Assembly: GCF_002162375.1 (NCBI RefSeq)
Contig: NZ_CP021425.1
Span: 1,051,501 to 1,115,500 of the forward strand
DNA from: Oleiphilus messinensis
GTDB lineage: Bacteria > Pseudomonadota > Gammaproteobacteria > Pseudomonadales > Oleiphilaceae
Length of the DNA: 64,000 bases
Reading direction: 5' to 3'
Shown: positions 53,891 to 62,728 of the stretch, piece by piece
How positions within the stretch are numbered: the stretch's first letter is position 1
How the letters are laid out: each line of letters starts with the position of its first letter
The notes under the pieces: model-generated
Told to the model about the DNA's origin: nothing
Seen by the model: only the letters and a program-made list of their open reading frames with translations
Databases searched by the model: none
Position numbers and translations under genes: made by a program

Positions 53891-54040
53891 ATGAAAAAGT
53901 CTGGATCGATGTTCGTATTGGTTTTTCTGTTTTGTGTTGGTTTGGCGGTGAACACCGCAGTTGATATGCACGTTGCAGATCGTCCGGCGGAAAGCCTCGC
54001 CCATCTGCAGTTGATGGATTATAAAAAAACAGCTAACTAA
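53891..54040 (+). CDS. Small hydrophobic or secreted peptide, unknown
   Basis: This 49-residue frame starts MKKSGSMFVLVFLFCVGLA, a positive N-terminus followed by a hydrophobic run of about 17 residues. It then has a polar tail, RPAESLAHLQLMDYKKTAN. It could be a signal peptide releasing a peptide of about 25 residues, or a single-pass membrane miniprotein. GGGGGAT lies just upstream of the ATG, a reasonable ribosome binding site; an in-frame start at 53840 adds 17 residues with no such site. I do not recognise the family. It stands alone between ilvA and ygfA. Confidence 0.45.
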   Translation: MKKSGSMFVLVFLFCVGLAVNTAVDMHVADRPAESLAHLQLMDYKKTAN

Positions 54041-54205
54041 TGTCGTTTTAAAGCCCGCTCAGGTTTTCTCAAGATATAAAATTAACGGGGTGATATGGGA
54101 AATGCGTATTGCCACCGCCCCTTGCATTTGCCCCGGTTATACTTCCCCTCCAGTGTGTCTCCTCTACAACGCGATTTTTGCCTGTTAATCTGCGTTATGG
54201 TCGGT

Positions 54206-54817
54206 TCAGGTTCTGCCTGGCACTTGAAAATAGCGTTCTTCAGTAATAATTCCTGTCATGGGCACATCCCAGTTTTCGCTCGGAAGTGCTTTTACGCACT
54301 GAAATCCATGGGCAAAACCAATCAATTTAGGGCGTCTAACCATCGGGCGTAAATGGCTGAACGTTCTATCATAGAAACCTCCCCCCATGCCCAGTCGAGA
54401 ACCCTTTGGATCAAATGCAACCAAGGGCATTAAAACCACATTCAGGGTCCATGGCTGAACTCGCTTTGCACGTTTGACATCGGGTTCCAAAATACCAAAT
54501 CGATTTTTTCGCAGCGGTGTGTTTTCGGTGTACTCTAAAAACCAGAGGCAATTATGCAGGATCGGGTGGAGTACGGGTAAATAGACGCTCTTGCGTGAGC
54601 CAAGTGCCTTGCTGATAACATACTCTGGAGAGAGTTCGCCATCATTCGACAGGTAGGCAGCGAGTCTCTTGCTATTGATGAAAAAGCGCTGACTTTGAGT
54701 GATTCTGGCTGCATTCTGAGCGGACTTCTGTTGCGTAGCGGCTGTGAGTTGTCGTCTGCGTTGCCGCATTTTCGAGCGAATTGTGCGTCGGGATTCTGTC
54801 GGATTCTTCGATTCCAT
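54206..54817 (-). CDS. ygfA: 5-formyltetrahydrofolate cyclo-ligase
   Basis: This 203-residue enzyme converts 5-formyl-THF to methenyl-THF with ATP. The family pattern is present: basic N-terminus KMRQRRRQL, AAYLSNDGELSPEYVI (about 53), FGILEP (about 107), and the C-terminal ATP-binding block DPKGSRLGMGGGFYDRTFS (about 143-161). It lies directly downstream of 6S RNA, the common ssrS-ygfA arrangement, so it is probably expressed from the same transcript. Confidence 0.95.
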   Translation of the reverse strand: MESKNPTESRRTIRSKMRQRRRQLTAATQQKSAQNAARITQSQRFFINSKRLAAYLSNDGELSPEYVISKALGSRKSVYLPVLHPILHNCLWFLEYTENTPLRKNRFGILEPDVKRAKRVQPWTLNVVLMPLVAFDPKGSRLGMGGGFYDRTFSHLRPMVRRPKLIGFAHGFQCVKALPSENWDVPMTGIITEERYFQVPGRT

Positions 54818-54877
54818 GTTCCGAATCTGTGTTTTGAATATATGGGAGGAAAAGTGGTTTAGCTATGCTGTGGTGTT

Positions 54878-55061
54878 GCAGATAAGGTCCCCGCGGCGTC
54901 GCTGTCGGATATGGCCTTGAACCCAATGGTTCAAGGTGGCAACCGCTGTGGTAAATTAGGCTTTCCCGCTTGGGGACATGCTCACATTACCCTCGAGTGG
55001 TCACCTGAATAAGATTATCGGCTCGAGGACGTATCCAACTGGCGAACACCTCAGGGATCTG
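54878..55061 (-). ncRNA. ssrS: 6S RNA
   Basis: On the minus strand the region between zapA and ygfA contains the hallmark pieces of 6S RNA: GAGGTGTTCGCC near the 5' end, CTCGAGCCGATAAT, GTGAGCATG in the central part, and CACCTTGAACCATTGGGTTC with AAGG completing the inner 3' hairpin. The 5' and 3' ends pair to form the closing stem around the open-promoter-like bubble. Length is about 184 nt, the standard size. 6S RNA binds sigma-70 RNA polymerase holoenzyme in stationary phase. The ends are estimated to within several bases. Confidence 0.93.
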
Positions 55062-55067
55062 AGAAGT

Positions 55068-55073
55068 ATTATA
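55068..55073 (-). promoter_or_regulatory. -10 element of 6S RNA
   Basis: On the minus strand TATAAT lies 7 bases before the predicted 6S RNA 5' end, a perfect sigma-70 -10 box. The -35 region (CCTGAT at about 55096-55091) is weak. Confidence 0.75.
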
Positions 55074-55126
55074 CTGATTTGAAGATAAAAATCAGGCTTA
55101 TTTTACGTTTTACTACAAAATGAGCA

Positions 55127-55420
55127 TTACTTAATATTTGATAAAATCGTATCCAGTTTGTCATTCATTTCTGTGACGTACTTTTGCGTATCGCTGGAGG
55201 ATAAGGATTGCTCAATTAATTCATAGGTTAAATTCAGCGCCGCCATAACGGCAATTTTTTCGGTGCCAAATACCTTTCCGGACTCTCGAATCTCCCGCAT
55301 TTTGTGGTCGAGGTGCATCGCCGCTTTCCGCAGACCATCCTGCGCTTCGTGCGGGCAGGCTACCAGATATTCCTTGTCCAGTATTTTGACTTCCACTGTG
55401 TTGGGACTACTTATCATCAC
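55127..55420 (-). CDS. zapA: Cell division protein ZapA
   Basis: This 97-residue protein matches ZapA, which bundles FtsZ filaments at midcell. The N-terminal half has VEVKILDKEYLVACPHE, typical of the globular head, and IAVMAALNLTYELIEQS precedes the coiled-coil C-terminus. It lies directly upstream of 6S RNA and ygfA, as in most gammaproteobacteria. Its start overlaps the stop of the preceding small coiled-coil gene by 4 bp. Confidence 0.95.
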   Translation of the reverse strand: MMISSPNTVEVKILDKEYLVACPHEAQDGLRKAAMHLDHKMREIRESGKVFGTEKIAVMAALNLTYELIEQSLSSSDTQKYVTEMNDKLDTILSNIK

Positions 55421-55623
55421 TTTTGCTCCAGTGCTTTCAATCTGCCTATCATCGCTTCGATTTTGTTTCGGGCAAGATCATTTTTTTGCATTAGTTGTGC
55501 TCTTTCCCTGTGCCATTCTTCCTGCAGTGCCCGCAGTGCGACGTTGTCCGCTTGTAGCTGCTCACAATAGCCCACAAGCGTGTCTATTTTGGCGGATAAT
55601 GTTTGTAATGTCATTTCTTCCAT
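55417..55623 (-). CDS. TIGR02449/ZapB-like small coiled-coil protein
   Basis: This 68-residue protein is helical throughout with a heptad-like pattern (LQTLSAKIDTLVGYCEQLQ, then repeated Leu/Ala positions), so it should form a coiled coil. It corresponds to the TIGR02449 family found immediately before zapA in Pseudomonas-type genomes. It has been compared with ZapB, but a division role is unproven. The 4-bp overlap with zapA indicates coupled translation. Confidence 0.85.
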   Translation of the reverse strand: MEEMTLQTLSAKIDTLVGYCEQLQADNVALRALQEEWHRERAQLMQKNDLARNKIEAMIGRLKALEQK

Positions 55624-55817
55624 TCAGTGTTGCCCCAATTTACTTATCTAACCCTCTCAACGTATTGATATTAGCAGTTTACCCGCTCTTGCGCCCGGAA
55701 ATCCAAAACGGATTGTTTGATCCAGTGGGAATCTTACCTCTGCAATGCTAGCATAGGGCAAGGGCGTTTTACCGCCTTGAGATTACCAACCGTTTTGAAT
55801 AAGGTGCAATACCCGCT

Positions 55818-56402
55818 ATGTCTTTCGCTGCAGGCTCTGATGAGTATTTTGATTTCGATGAGTTGACTGATATCTATCAGGCTCATAAGTCCTTTAACCC
55901 ACCCAGTGAAATACATGGTATTTGGTGCGGTCGAATAGCTGGGGGAGCAAAGTTGCAGAACCACGATGTATTGCGTTCCATTTTGGAGCATATGGGCGTC
56001 GATCACCTTGAATCCTCAGCAAGTGAACACTTTGTTCTGGAGTTATACCGAAAACTGGAATCGCAAGTTCAGGGGGATGATATGAATCTTGCCCTGTTAT
56101 TGCCTGATGATGACTTCACGGTTTCCGAGCGCGTCCATTCATTAACATTGTGGGTGAGTGGTTTTTTGGAAGGGGTAGCGCTTGAAAAGGGGAGAATCCT
56201 GTCGGAACAGGACGATGATATCCAGGAATTGTTGCGGGATTTGGTTGAAATTTCACAAATCGATACCGAAGTAGAAGATGATGAAGCGAGTGAAGTTCAA
56301 TTGATTGAAGTTGTCGAGCATGTGCGTATGGCAGTATTGACCCTCTATGTTGATCTGAATCCGGGCCAACCTTCCGTTCAGGAATCCCACACTATCCATT
56401 AA
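55818..56402 (+). CDS. ygfB: UPF0149 family protein YgfB
   Basis: This 194-residue acidic protein begins with a helical segment and contains the family motifs GIWCGRIAGGAKL (about 33), LLPDDDFTVSERVHSLTLWVSGFLEG (in parts, about 94-118) and EVVEHVRMAVLTLYVDL near the C-terminus. YgfB of Pseudomonas aeruginosa affects the beta-lactamase AmpC through an amidase regulator; the broader role is unknown. It is divergent from the zapA group and upstream of pepP, the conserved order. Confidence 0.93.
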   Translation: MSFAAGSDEYFDFDELTDIYQAHKSFNPPSEIHGIWCGRIAGGAKLQNHDVLRSILEHMGVDHLESSASEHFVLELYRKLESQVQGDDMNLALLLPDDDFTVSERVHSLTLWVSGFLEGVALEKGRILSEQDDDIQELLRDLVEISQIDTEVEDDEASEVQLIEVVEHVRMAVLTLYVDLNPGQPSVQESHTIH

Positions 56403-56446
56403 CCTTGTTTAAGCCTGTTTTTTACAGTGAGTGAAGTATTTTGCCT

Positions 56447-57766
56447 ATGAACACTTTAATGCAGGAAGTATGTGCTCGCCGTAAGGCGTTGATGGAGCAG
56501 ATGTCCGATAATTGTATCGCCATTTTGCCTGCAGCTCCAGAGAAAAGCCGAAACAGAGATGTTCACTATCCATTTCGGCAAGATAGTGATTTTTATTACT
56601 TGAGCGGATTTGTTGAGCCCGAAGCGGTTCTGGTGTTGATCCCCGGACGGGAACATGGTGAGTCAATTTTGTTTTGCAAGGAGCGCAATCCCGAGAAGGA
56701 AATGTGGGATGGAAAGATAGTGGGTCCCGATGGTGCAACTGAAGAATATGGATTTGATGATGCCTTTCCGATCGGTGATATTGATGAAATACTGCCGGGC
56801 ATGATCGAAGGCAAGACCAAGGTTTACTATTCAATGGGTCTTGATGCCAATTTTGATAAACGGGTCATGGAGTGGATCAATATTATCCGCAGCAAGGTTC
56901 GCAGCGGGGCTCACCCTCCGGGGGAATTTGTTGCCCTGGAACATTATCTCCACGATATGCGCCTGTTTAAAAGTGACTTTGAAATTGAGTGCATGGCAAA
57001 AGCGGCGAAAATCAGCGCTGAGGCCCATTCCAGAGCCATGCAACTGTGCAGGCCAGGAATGTGGGAATACCAGTTGGAAGCAGAAATAACCCACTGTTTT
57101 ATGAACCAAGGCAGCCGGTCGGCTGCATATCCTTCCATTGTAGGCGGCGGGGTCAATGCCTGCATTCTTCATTACATTGATAATACGGCGCAGTTGAAGT
57201 CAGGCGATCTGGTTTTGATCGATGCAGGGTGTGAGCTGGAATATTACGCATCTGATATTACGCGAACATTCCCTGTAGGGGGCACATTCAGCGGTGCTCA
57301 GCGGGCAATTTATCAAATTGTGCTCGATGCTCAGCTGCAGGCGATTGCACAGATTAAACCGGGTGCCCACTGGAATCAGCCCCATGAAGAGGCGGTTCGA
57401 GTCATTGCGCAAGGGTTGTTGGATCTGGGATTGTTGTCTGGTGATCTTGATGAGGTTCTGGAGAAGGAAACCTATAAAAAGTATTACATGCATCGGACTG
57501 GTCATTGGCTGGGCATGGACGTACATGATGTGGGTGATTATAAAGTCGGTGGTGAATGGCGCGTTCTGGAACCGGGCATGGTGATGACGGTGGAACCGGG
57601 TATTTACATTGCCAGTGATGATGAATCAGTTGATCCGAAATGGCGAGGGATCGGCATTCGAATTGAGGATGATGTTGTGGTCACGAACACCGGTCATTGT
57701 GTTCTGACGGATACGGTGCCGAAATCGATAGAAGACATTGAAACGTTGATGGCTGAGTCGGAATGA
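56447..57766 (+). CDS. pepP: Xaa-Pro aminopeptidase
   Basis: This protein of about 439 residues has the creatinase/aminopeptidase P fold and removes N-terminal residues before Pro. The metal ligands are visible: DAGCELEYYASDITRTFPVG (about 260-279, two Asp), HRTGHWLGMDVHDVGDY (about 348, His), MTVEPGIYI (about 379, Glu) and GIGIRIEDDVVV (about 400, Glu). The ATG at 56447 is preferred over the in-frame TTG at 56441. The stop overlaps the ubiH ATG by 4 bp. Confidence 0.95.
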   Translation: MNTLMQEVCARRKALMEQMSDNCIAILPAAPEKSRNRDVHYPFRQDSDFYYLSGFVEPEAVLVLIPGREHGESILFCKERNPEKEMWDGKIVGPDGATEEYGFDDAFPIGDIDEILPGMIEGKTKVYYSMGLDANFDKRVMEWINIIRSKVRSGAHPPGEFVALEHYLHDMRLFKSDFEIECMAKAAKISAEAHSRAMQLCRPGMWEYQLEAEITHCFMNQGSRSAAYPSIVGGGVNACILHYIDNTAQLKSGDLVLIDAGCELEYYASDITRTFPVGGTFSGAQRAIYQIVLDAQLQAIAQIKPGAHWNQPHEEAVRVIAQGLLDLGLLSGDLDEVLEKETYKKYYMHRTGHWLGMDVHDVGDYKVGGEWRVLEPGMVMTVEPGIYIASDDESVDPKWRGIGIRIEDDVVVTNTGHCVLTDTVPKSIEDIETLMAESE

Positions 57767-59058
57767 CCGGGTCGACTGTTTTCAAGGATGCTCAATCCGT
57801 GACCCAGGATCGAGAGACAAACATAGCAGGACCCGCCGATAACTATGATGTTGTTATTGTAGGTGGGGGGTTGGTTGGTGCAAGTTTGGCCATCGCTCTG
57901 GCCATGCCCGGAGTGCGTGATTTGCGAATCGCAGTGGTCGAAGCTTATCCGTTGCCAGAACGTGGCTATCAGCCCAGTTTCGATGAACGAAGTACCGCAT
58001 TGGCATGGGGCACCCGTTTGATCTACGAACAGCTCGGGATCTGGGGCGCGTTAAAAGAGCATGTGACGCCAATTCGCCACATCCATGTCTCTGATCGTGG
58101 GCGGTTTGGCGCGTCTCGCCTGAATGCTGCGGATAATCGTGTCGAAGCGCTGGGTTATGTCGTGGCCAACCAGTGGATTGGTGAGTCGTTAATGGCCCGT
58201 TTGCCACAGTTGCACGGAATTGATTTTCTGGCTCCGGAAAAAGTCTGTGAAATTGAACCTTCAGGGACGCGACATCAACATCGGGTTATGCTTGAATCCG
58301 GGCGTGCACTGCAGGCTGATCTGGTGGTTGTCGCGGATGGCGGGCGTTCAGGGTTGCCCCAAAAACTCGGCTTTCTGGTTGAATCGAAAACCTACAGTCA
58401 GGTTGCGGTAATCGCCAATATTCAAACCGAAAGACACCATCAGTGGGTTGCTTACGAGCGCTTCACCGAGCAGGGGCCGTTGGCCATGCTTCCCTTGGGT
58501 GAGCAAGACACTTCCGTAGGCCGATCAGCATTGGTCTGGACATTGCCAGAGGCATTGGCGGAGCGTTATCTACAGTTATCCGAGGGTGCTTTTTTAGACC
58601 AATTGCAGCGTACCTTCGGGTATCGATTAGGGGTCATAGAAAAAGTAGGTTCCACGGCACATTATCCCCTGTCTTTGTCGCTTGTTCAGCAGCAAGCGCG
58701 CCCTGGAGTTGTTTTGGTTGGTAATGCTGCCCACACGCTGCACCCGGTTGCGGGTCAAGGCTATAATTTGGCGCTCAGAGGTGCGATGCACTTATCCGCA
58801 GCAGTCAGAAGTGCGGTAGCCAATGGTGTCCCCGCAGGGGATTGGCGCAGTTTGAGTCCATTTCTGGCGGCTCAGGAAAGTGATAAAGCCAATACCATTC
58901 GATTCAGTGACCAGGTGGTGAGGTTATTTTCTTCGGATCATGTTGGCGTGTCTGCACTTCGTGATGCCGGCTTGTTGGGATTGGATTTAATGCCAGGCCT
59001 GAAGAATCGTTTCGCCCGCCATGCCATGGGGCTGGGTGGAAAACAGGTTATCGTTTGA
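57763..59058 (+). CDS. ubiH: UbiH, 2-octaprenyl-6-methoxyphenol hydroxylase
   Basis: This 431-residue FAD monooxygenase of ubiquinone synthesis has the dinucleotide motif VVIVGGGLVGASLAIAL (about 29-45). The second FAD motif, VVLVGNAAHTLHPVAGQGYNLALR, lies in parts at about 316-339. The N-terminus is longer than usual by about 20 residues before the Rossmann fold. The 4-bp overlap with pepP and placement before ubiI give the UbiH assignment; sequence alone would say UbiH/UbiI/UbiF family. Confidence 0.93.
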   Translation: MTGSTVFKDAQSVTQDRETNIAGPADNYDVVIVGGGLVGASLAIALAMPGVRDLRIAVVEAYPLPERGYQPSFDERSTALAWGTRLIYEQLGIWGALKEHVTPIRHIHVSDRGRFGASRLNAADNRVEALGYVVANQWIGESLMARLPQLHGIDFLAPEKVCEIEPSGTRHQHRVMLESGRALQADLVVVADGGRSGLPQKLGFLVESKTYSQVAVIANIQTERHHQWVAYERFTEQGPLAMLPLGEQDTSVGRSALVWTLPEALAERYLQLSEGAFLDQLQRTFGYRLGVIEKVGSTAHYPLSLSLVQQQARPGVVLVGNAAHTLHPVAGQGYNLALRGAMHLSAAVRSAVANGVPAGDWRSLSPFLAAQESDKANTIRFSDQVVRLFSSDHVGVSALRDAGLLGLDLMPGLKNRFARHAMGLGGKQVIV

Positions 59059-59121
59059 TTGTTAAGCTCCGGATTCACAGCCCTGTTGTGTTACAGAGTA
59101 ATCCGGAGATAAAGGTAGGGT

Positions 59122-60423
59122 ATGGAAAATAGATTTGCAGATATCGTGATTGTGGGTGGCGGGATGATCGGTGCCACGCTCGCACTGGCGTTGTCTCGCC
59201 TGGATTGTCGAATCATGCTGATTGAAGGTCAGTCATTGGAAAAGTTATCGACGATTGCATCCGCACAAACCGGGATGCCCAGCGTTCATAATTATGATCC
59301 TCGTGTCAGTGCGCTGACCGCAGCCTCTCAGCAGTTGTTTGAGGGCTTGGGTGTCTGGCAAAACATGGTTACTCAACAGGTTAGCCCGTACCGACATATG
59401 AGTGTTTGGGATGCGGATGGTACCGGCCATATCGAATTTGATGCCGCGGATATGCATCAAGCCTCTCTCGGATTTATTGTTGAGAACAGGGTCGTGGTAA
59501 GTGCCCTGTACGAAAAACTTCTCCAGGACCGCAAGGTTGATTTGCTGTTTGGTCGTCGGGTCCGATCCATCGAGCCGCCACAGGCGGATGCTCCAGGGCG
59601 TGGGGGCCGGGTATTATTGCTTGATGACGGCGCTCAGATATCCTGCAATCTACTTGTCGGGGCTGATGGGGCGCAATCCCAGGTTCGGAATCTTGTCTCA
59701 ATTCCCACCCGTGAGTGGGACTATGAGCACCATGGTATTGTTGCCACAGTCGAAACGGCTTTGCCCCATAATGCCACCGCATGGCAACGCTTTATGGGGA
59801 GTGGTCCCATCGCATTCCTGCCACTGTCTGATTCATTAGGCAGCCAACGCTATTGTTCAATTGTATGGTCAGCAACACCTGATATTGCCGATGAATTGAT
59901 GGCCTGTGATGAGGATGAATTCTGTTCCCGTCTGGCTGCTGCGTTGGAGCTGCGCCTCGGTGCGGTTACCAATGTGTCTGCTCGATATCGTTTTCCGCTG
60001 CGGCAACGACATGCCAAATACTACTTTAAAGAAGGGGTTGTACTGGTTGGCGACGCCGCCCACACGATACACCCGCTTGCCGGACAAGGTGCCAATCTCG
60101 GGCTGCTTGATGTTGCAGTGTTGGCTGATGAGTTGATCCGTTCTCAGCGACGTGGTGTCGCGATTTCCGATAGTTCTATATTACAGCGTTATCAACGACG
60201 TCGTATGGGGCCTAATTTGGCGATGATGGGGGTCATGGAAGGTTTCAAGCAACTATTTGCCAAAGAGGATTTAGGGCTTCGTTGGTTGCGAAATACCGGG
60301 ATGAAATGGTTAAACAGAACGCCATTCATCAAAAATGAAATTGTTTCTCAAGCGATGGGATTGAACGTCCGTATGCCTCGCTTTCAAGATGCATCATCAG
60401 AATCCTCGCAGTTTGCCGAATAG
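59122..60423 (+). CDS. ubiI: UbiI/VisC-type FAD monooxygenase
   Basis: This 433-residue paralogue of UbiH has IVIVGGGMIGATLALALSRL (about 8-27) and VVLVGDAAHTIHPLAGQGAN (about 308-327), the two FAD signatures. The C-terminal MGLNVRMP tail is common in this family. In Escherichia coli UbiI hydroxylates ring carbon C5. It follows ubiH by 63 bp in the pepP-ubiH-ubiI operon. A hairpin lies about 45 bp past the stop. Confidence 0.92.
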   Translation: MENRFADIVIVGGGMIGATLALALSRLDCRIMLIEGQSLEKLSTIASAQTGMPSVHNYDPRVSALTAASQQLFEGLGVWQNMVTQQVSPYRHMSVWDADGTGHIEFDAADMHQASLGFIVENRVVVSALYEKLLQDRKVDLLFGRRVRSIEPPQADAPGRGGRVLLLDDGAQISCNLLVGADGAQSQVRNLVSIPTREWDYEHHGIVATVETALPHNATAWQRFMGSGPIAFLPLSDSLGSQRYCSIVWSATPDIADELMACDEDEFCSRLAAALELRLGAVTNVSARYRFPLRQRHAKYYFKEGVVLVGDAAHTIHPLAGQGANLGLLDVAVLADELIRSQRRGVAISDSSILQRYQRRRMGPNLAMMGVMEGFKQLFAKEDLGLRWLRNTGMKWLNRTPFIKNEIVSQAMGLNVRMPRFQDASSESSQFAE

Positions 60424-60466
60424 AAACTCGTGATTTAAAAGCTCGTAATTTGCTGGAAAAAATCGC

Positions 60467-60488
60467 GGCACAGCGTCCGTGCTGTGCC
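60467..60488. terminator. Hairpin between convergent ubiI and rsmE
   Basis: GGCACAGC (60467-60474), loop GTCCGT, GCTGTGCC (60481-60488): a perfect 8-bp stem after the ubiI stop. No T-run follows. It lies in the 253-bp convergent spacer, where no gene is seen. Confidence 0.5.
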
Positions 60489-60676
60489 CAATGTTATGCT
60501 ACGTCACAATATCCTTCTGCAGCATCATCCGAGACTGTCTTTTTGGGGGAGACGGGTCGGACAGGTCAAATAACGATAGATGAGGGCGCTATAATACTGA
60601 TTTGCCAGCGAAATGATGCAGGATATTCTCCATTTTTGGTGTGCGATATTGCTCACACAGCCTTAACGGTGCGGCT

Positions 60677-61411
60677 TCAGGCAAAAGGAAATAACTTGGC
60701 CAGCAGGGCGGGAATGGCCGTTTCCACCCTGAGAATACGGGAGCCCATGTGAAAGGTTGAAAACCCTTGTTCTTCGAACTTGCCGACTTCATACTCAGTA
60801 AATCCGCCCTCAGGGCCAATTACCAGCGTTGTCGGTTGTGTGGTCGCCACTGGGCAGGCGCTGTCGACGCGAGGGTGGGCAACCCATTTCTGGGTGTTTG
60901 CGCTGATTTCGGGCAATTTGTCTTCAACAAAAGGTTTAAACAGCTTGTGTAAGTAAATCTGAGGCATGCGCGTATCTTCAGCCTGCTCCAGCCCAAGAAT
61001 CAGGTTCTCTTCCAGTTTTTCCGTGCCCAACCACGGGGAAGACCAAAAACTCTTTTCAACTTTGAAGCTGTTGATAAAATGAATTTCCTTTACCCCCATT
61101 GCGCTGGCGTGCTGGATGATTCGTTTTAGCATTTTGGGTCGGGGCAGGCCGATGATGAGTTTCACCGGGAGCGCATCGGGTGGTTCGTCCGTCAAGGTAA
61201 TGGTCAGGATCGCCTCAGCGTTGTTCAAATGTTCAATTCGCCCTGTGCCAGTTTGCCCATTTTTCAAGCCAACCTTGAGCGTATCACCTTGCTGAGCTTT
61301 ATGAATTGTCAACAAGTGCTGAAGTTGGCGTCCTTCTATTTTCGCTTTCAGCAAGCTGTCTGTCGGATCGGTAGGTAGAATTTGTGACTTTTCGATTAAT
61401 AACAGATTCAT
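60677..61411 (-). CDS. rsmE: 16S rRNA m3U1498 methyltransferase
   Basis: This 244-residue protein of the SPOUT class methylates U1498 of 16S rRNA. LIIGLPRPKMLKRIIQHASAMGV (in parts, about 87-109) and the knot signature LVIGPEGGFTEYEV (about 195-208), followed by MGSRILRVETAIPALLA, are diagnostic. The start ATG directly abuts the tatC stop codon (TAAATG), indicating co-translation with the tat operon. This order is as in Pseudomonas. Confidence 0.96.
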   Translation of the reverse strand: MNLLLIEKSQILPTDPTDSLLKAKIEGRQLQHLLTIHKAQQGDTLKVGLKNGQTGTGRIEHLNNAEAILTITLTDEPPDALPVKLIIGLPRPKMLKRIIQHASAMGVKEIHFINSFKVEKSFWSSPWLGTEKLEENLILGLEQAEDTRMPQIYLHKLFKPFVEDKLPEISANTQKWVAHPRVDSACPVATTQPTTLVIGPEGGFTEYEVGKFEEQGFSTFHMGSRILRVETAIPALLAKLFPFA

Positions 61412-62233
61412 TTATGGCTGTACGTTATTCTCTTCTTCATGCGATTTTTGCTCGACAAGGCGACCAAAAAACAGCCCGGTTTCAAATAGAAGCCACATCG
61501 GAAGTGCCAACATGGTTTGTGAGATCAAATCAGGAGGCGTCAGGAGCATACCCACGACAAAGCAGCCCACGATAATGTAGGGACGCTTCTCTTTCAAGCT
61601 GGCGACGGAACTCATGCCTGTCTTGATCATGAGCACGGTGGCGACTGGAATTTCAAAAGCCAGGCCGAATGCAAAAAACAGTTTCAGAACGAAATCGAGG
61701 TACTTACTGATATCGGTCATCACGGCAACCCCTTCCGGGCTTGCTGCCGTGAAAAAGCCAAAAACCAAAGGAAAGACGACAAAGTAAGCAAACAGCATCC
61801 CCAGGTAAAACAATAAAATGCTGGATATCAGCAGTGGGAATGCAAACATCTTTTCATGCTGATACAGGCCGGGCGCAATGAAACTCCAAGCCTGGTAGAG
61901 AATGTAAGGCACTGCAAGAAACACTGCCATGACCAGCGTGAGTTTAAAGGGCGTTAAAAAAGGTGATGCGACATCCGTCGCAATCATGTTGGTGCCTTCC
62001 GGCATAATGTCGGTTAGTGGTTGTGACAGTATGAGATAAAAATCATTGGCAAAGGCGTAGAGCCCGCAGAAAATTACCAGTACAGAGAGTACGACTTTGA
62101 GGAGCCGGTTGCGCAGCTCGACCAAGTGTTCAATCAGGGGTTGTTGCATTTCATGAGATTCGGAGGGTGAATTCACAGCTTGTGTCTCGTCTTGAGTTTT
62201 TCTAATTCCTGTGGGAGGAAACTTGCTCTGCAC
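61412..62233 (-). CDS. tatC: Sec-independent protein translocase TatC
   Basis: This protein of up to 273 residues has six membrane segments. PLIEHLVELRNRLLK (about 32-46) is the conserved cytoplasmic start of TatC, and FVVFPLVFGFF and LTPPDLISQTMLALPMWLLFE (in parts) are further signatures. It recognises twin-arginine signals. The start is uncertain: GTG at 62233 overlaps tatB by 32 bp and gives a 28-residue hydrophilic extension, while the ATG at 62149 gives a compact protein 52 bp after tatB. Short extensions are normal for Pseudomonas TatC. Confidence 0.95.
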   Translation of the reverse strand: MQSKFPPTGIRKTQDETQAVNSPSESHEMQQPLIEHLVELRNRLLKVVLSVLVIFCGLYAFANDFYLILSQPLTDIMPEGTNMIATDVASPFLTPFKLTLVMAVFLAVPYILYQAWSFIAPGLYQHEKMFAFPLLISSILLFYLGMLFAYFVVFPLVFGFFTAASPEGVAVMTDISKYLDFVLKLFFAFGLAFEIPVATVLMIKTGMSSVASLKEKRPYIIVGCFVVGMLLTPPDLISQTMLALPMWLLFETGLFFGRLVEQKSHEEENNVQP

Positions 62234-62663
62234 TGCTTCGGGCTGAAGATGGCTGGCTTGACGCTTGGCTTATTGAGTTTGCCGTGTCCGTGGACGATGA
62301 CAATTCACCTACCAGGCTGTTAGCGGGCGTCGACGACGGTGCGGAAGGGCTGTCCTTTACTGAACCTACTGAATCGTCTTTTTCAACGAAGTGGTCAAAG
62401 TCTTTTGCTTTGTCCAGTGCCGATTGTACTGTTCCCTGAATTTTTTCCAGACCCAGCGTATCCCCTTCCTGACGTAATTTCTCGCGAAGCTCTTCCGCTT
62501 TCAGTTCACGGTCTATCTCGTCTGTGACCTGACGAACCATTCTTCTTGCTCGACCAATCCACTTACCCGTCGTGCGGGCTGCATGTGGCAGTCGCTCTGG
62601 TCCAAGTACCAGAAGCGCTACAACTCCGACCAGTAATATTTCCAGAAAACCAATGTCGAACAT
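62202..62663 (-). CDS. tatB: Sec-independent translocase subunit TatB
   Basis: This 153-residue protein has FDIGFLEILLVGVVALLVLGPERLP (in parts, about 2-26), the TatB membrane helix and hinge. An amphipathic helix follows (about 28-75). The C-terminal third (about 100-153) is an unusually Ser-rich, probably disordered tail. With TatC it forms the signal-peptide receptor. It lies between tatA and tatC on the minus strand. Confidence 0.95.
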   Translation of the reverse strand: MFDIGFLEILLVGVVALLVLGPERLPHAARTTGKWIGRARRMVRQVTDEIDRELKAEELREKLRQEGDTLGLEKIQGTVQSALDKAKDFDHFVEKDDSVGSVKDSPSAPSSTPANSLVGELSSSTDTANSISQASSQPSSARSSAEQVSSHRN

Positions 62664-62728
62664 CGTGGCTCGTTACCCTGATAAAAATTGCGCGATAGCT
62701 GTACAGCGGAATATCACTGCACGCCTGT

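Noticed and set aside
54672-54926. Minus-strand frame (84 codons) between ygfA and zapA
   Set aside because: It runs through the 6S RNA and the ygfA start; the RNA explains the sequence conservation.
60450-60752. Plus-strand frame (100 codons) after ubiI
   Set aside because: It contains the ubiI-side hairpin and runs antisense into rsmE; Cys-rich without family character.
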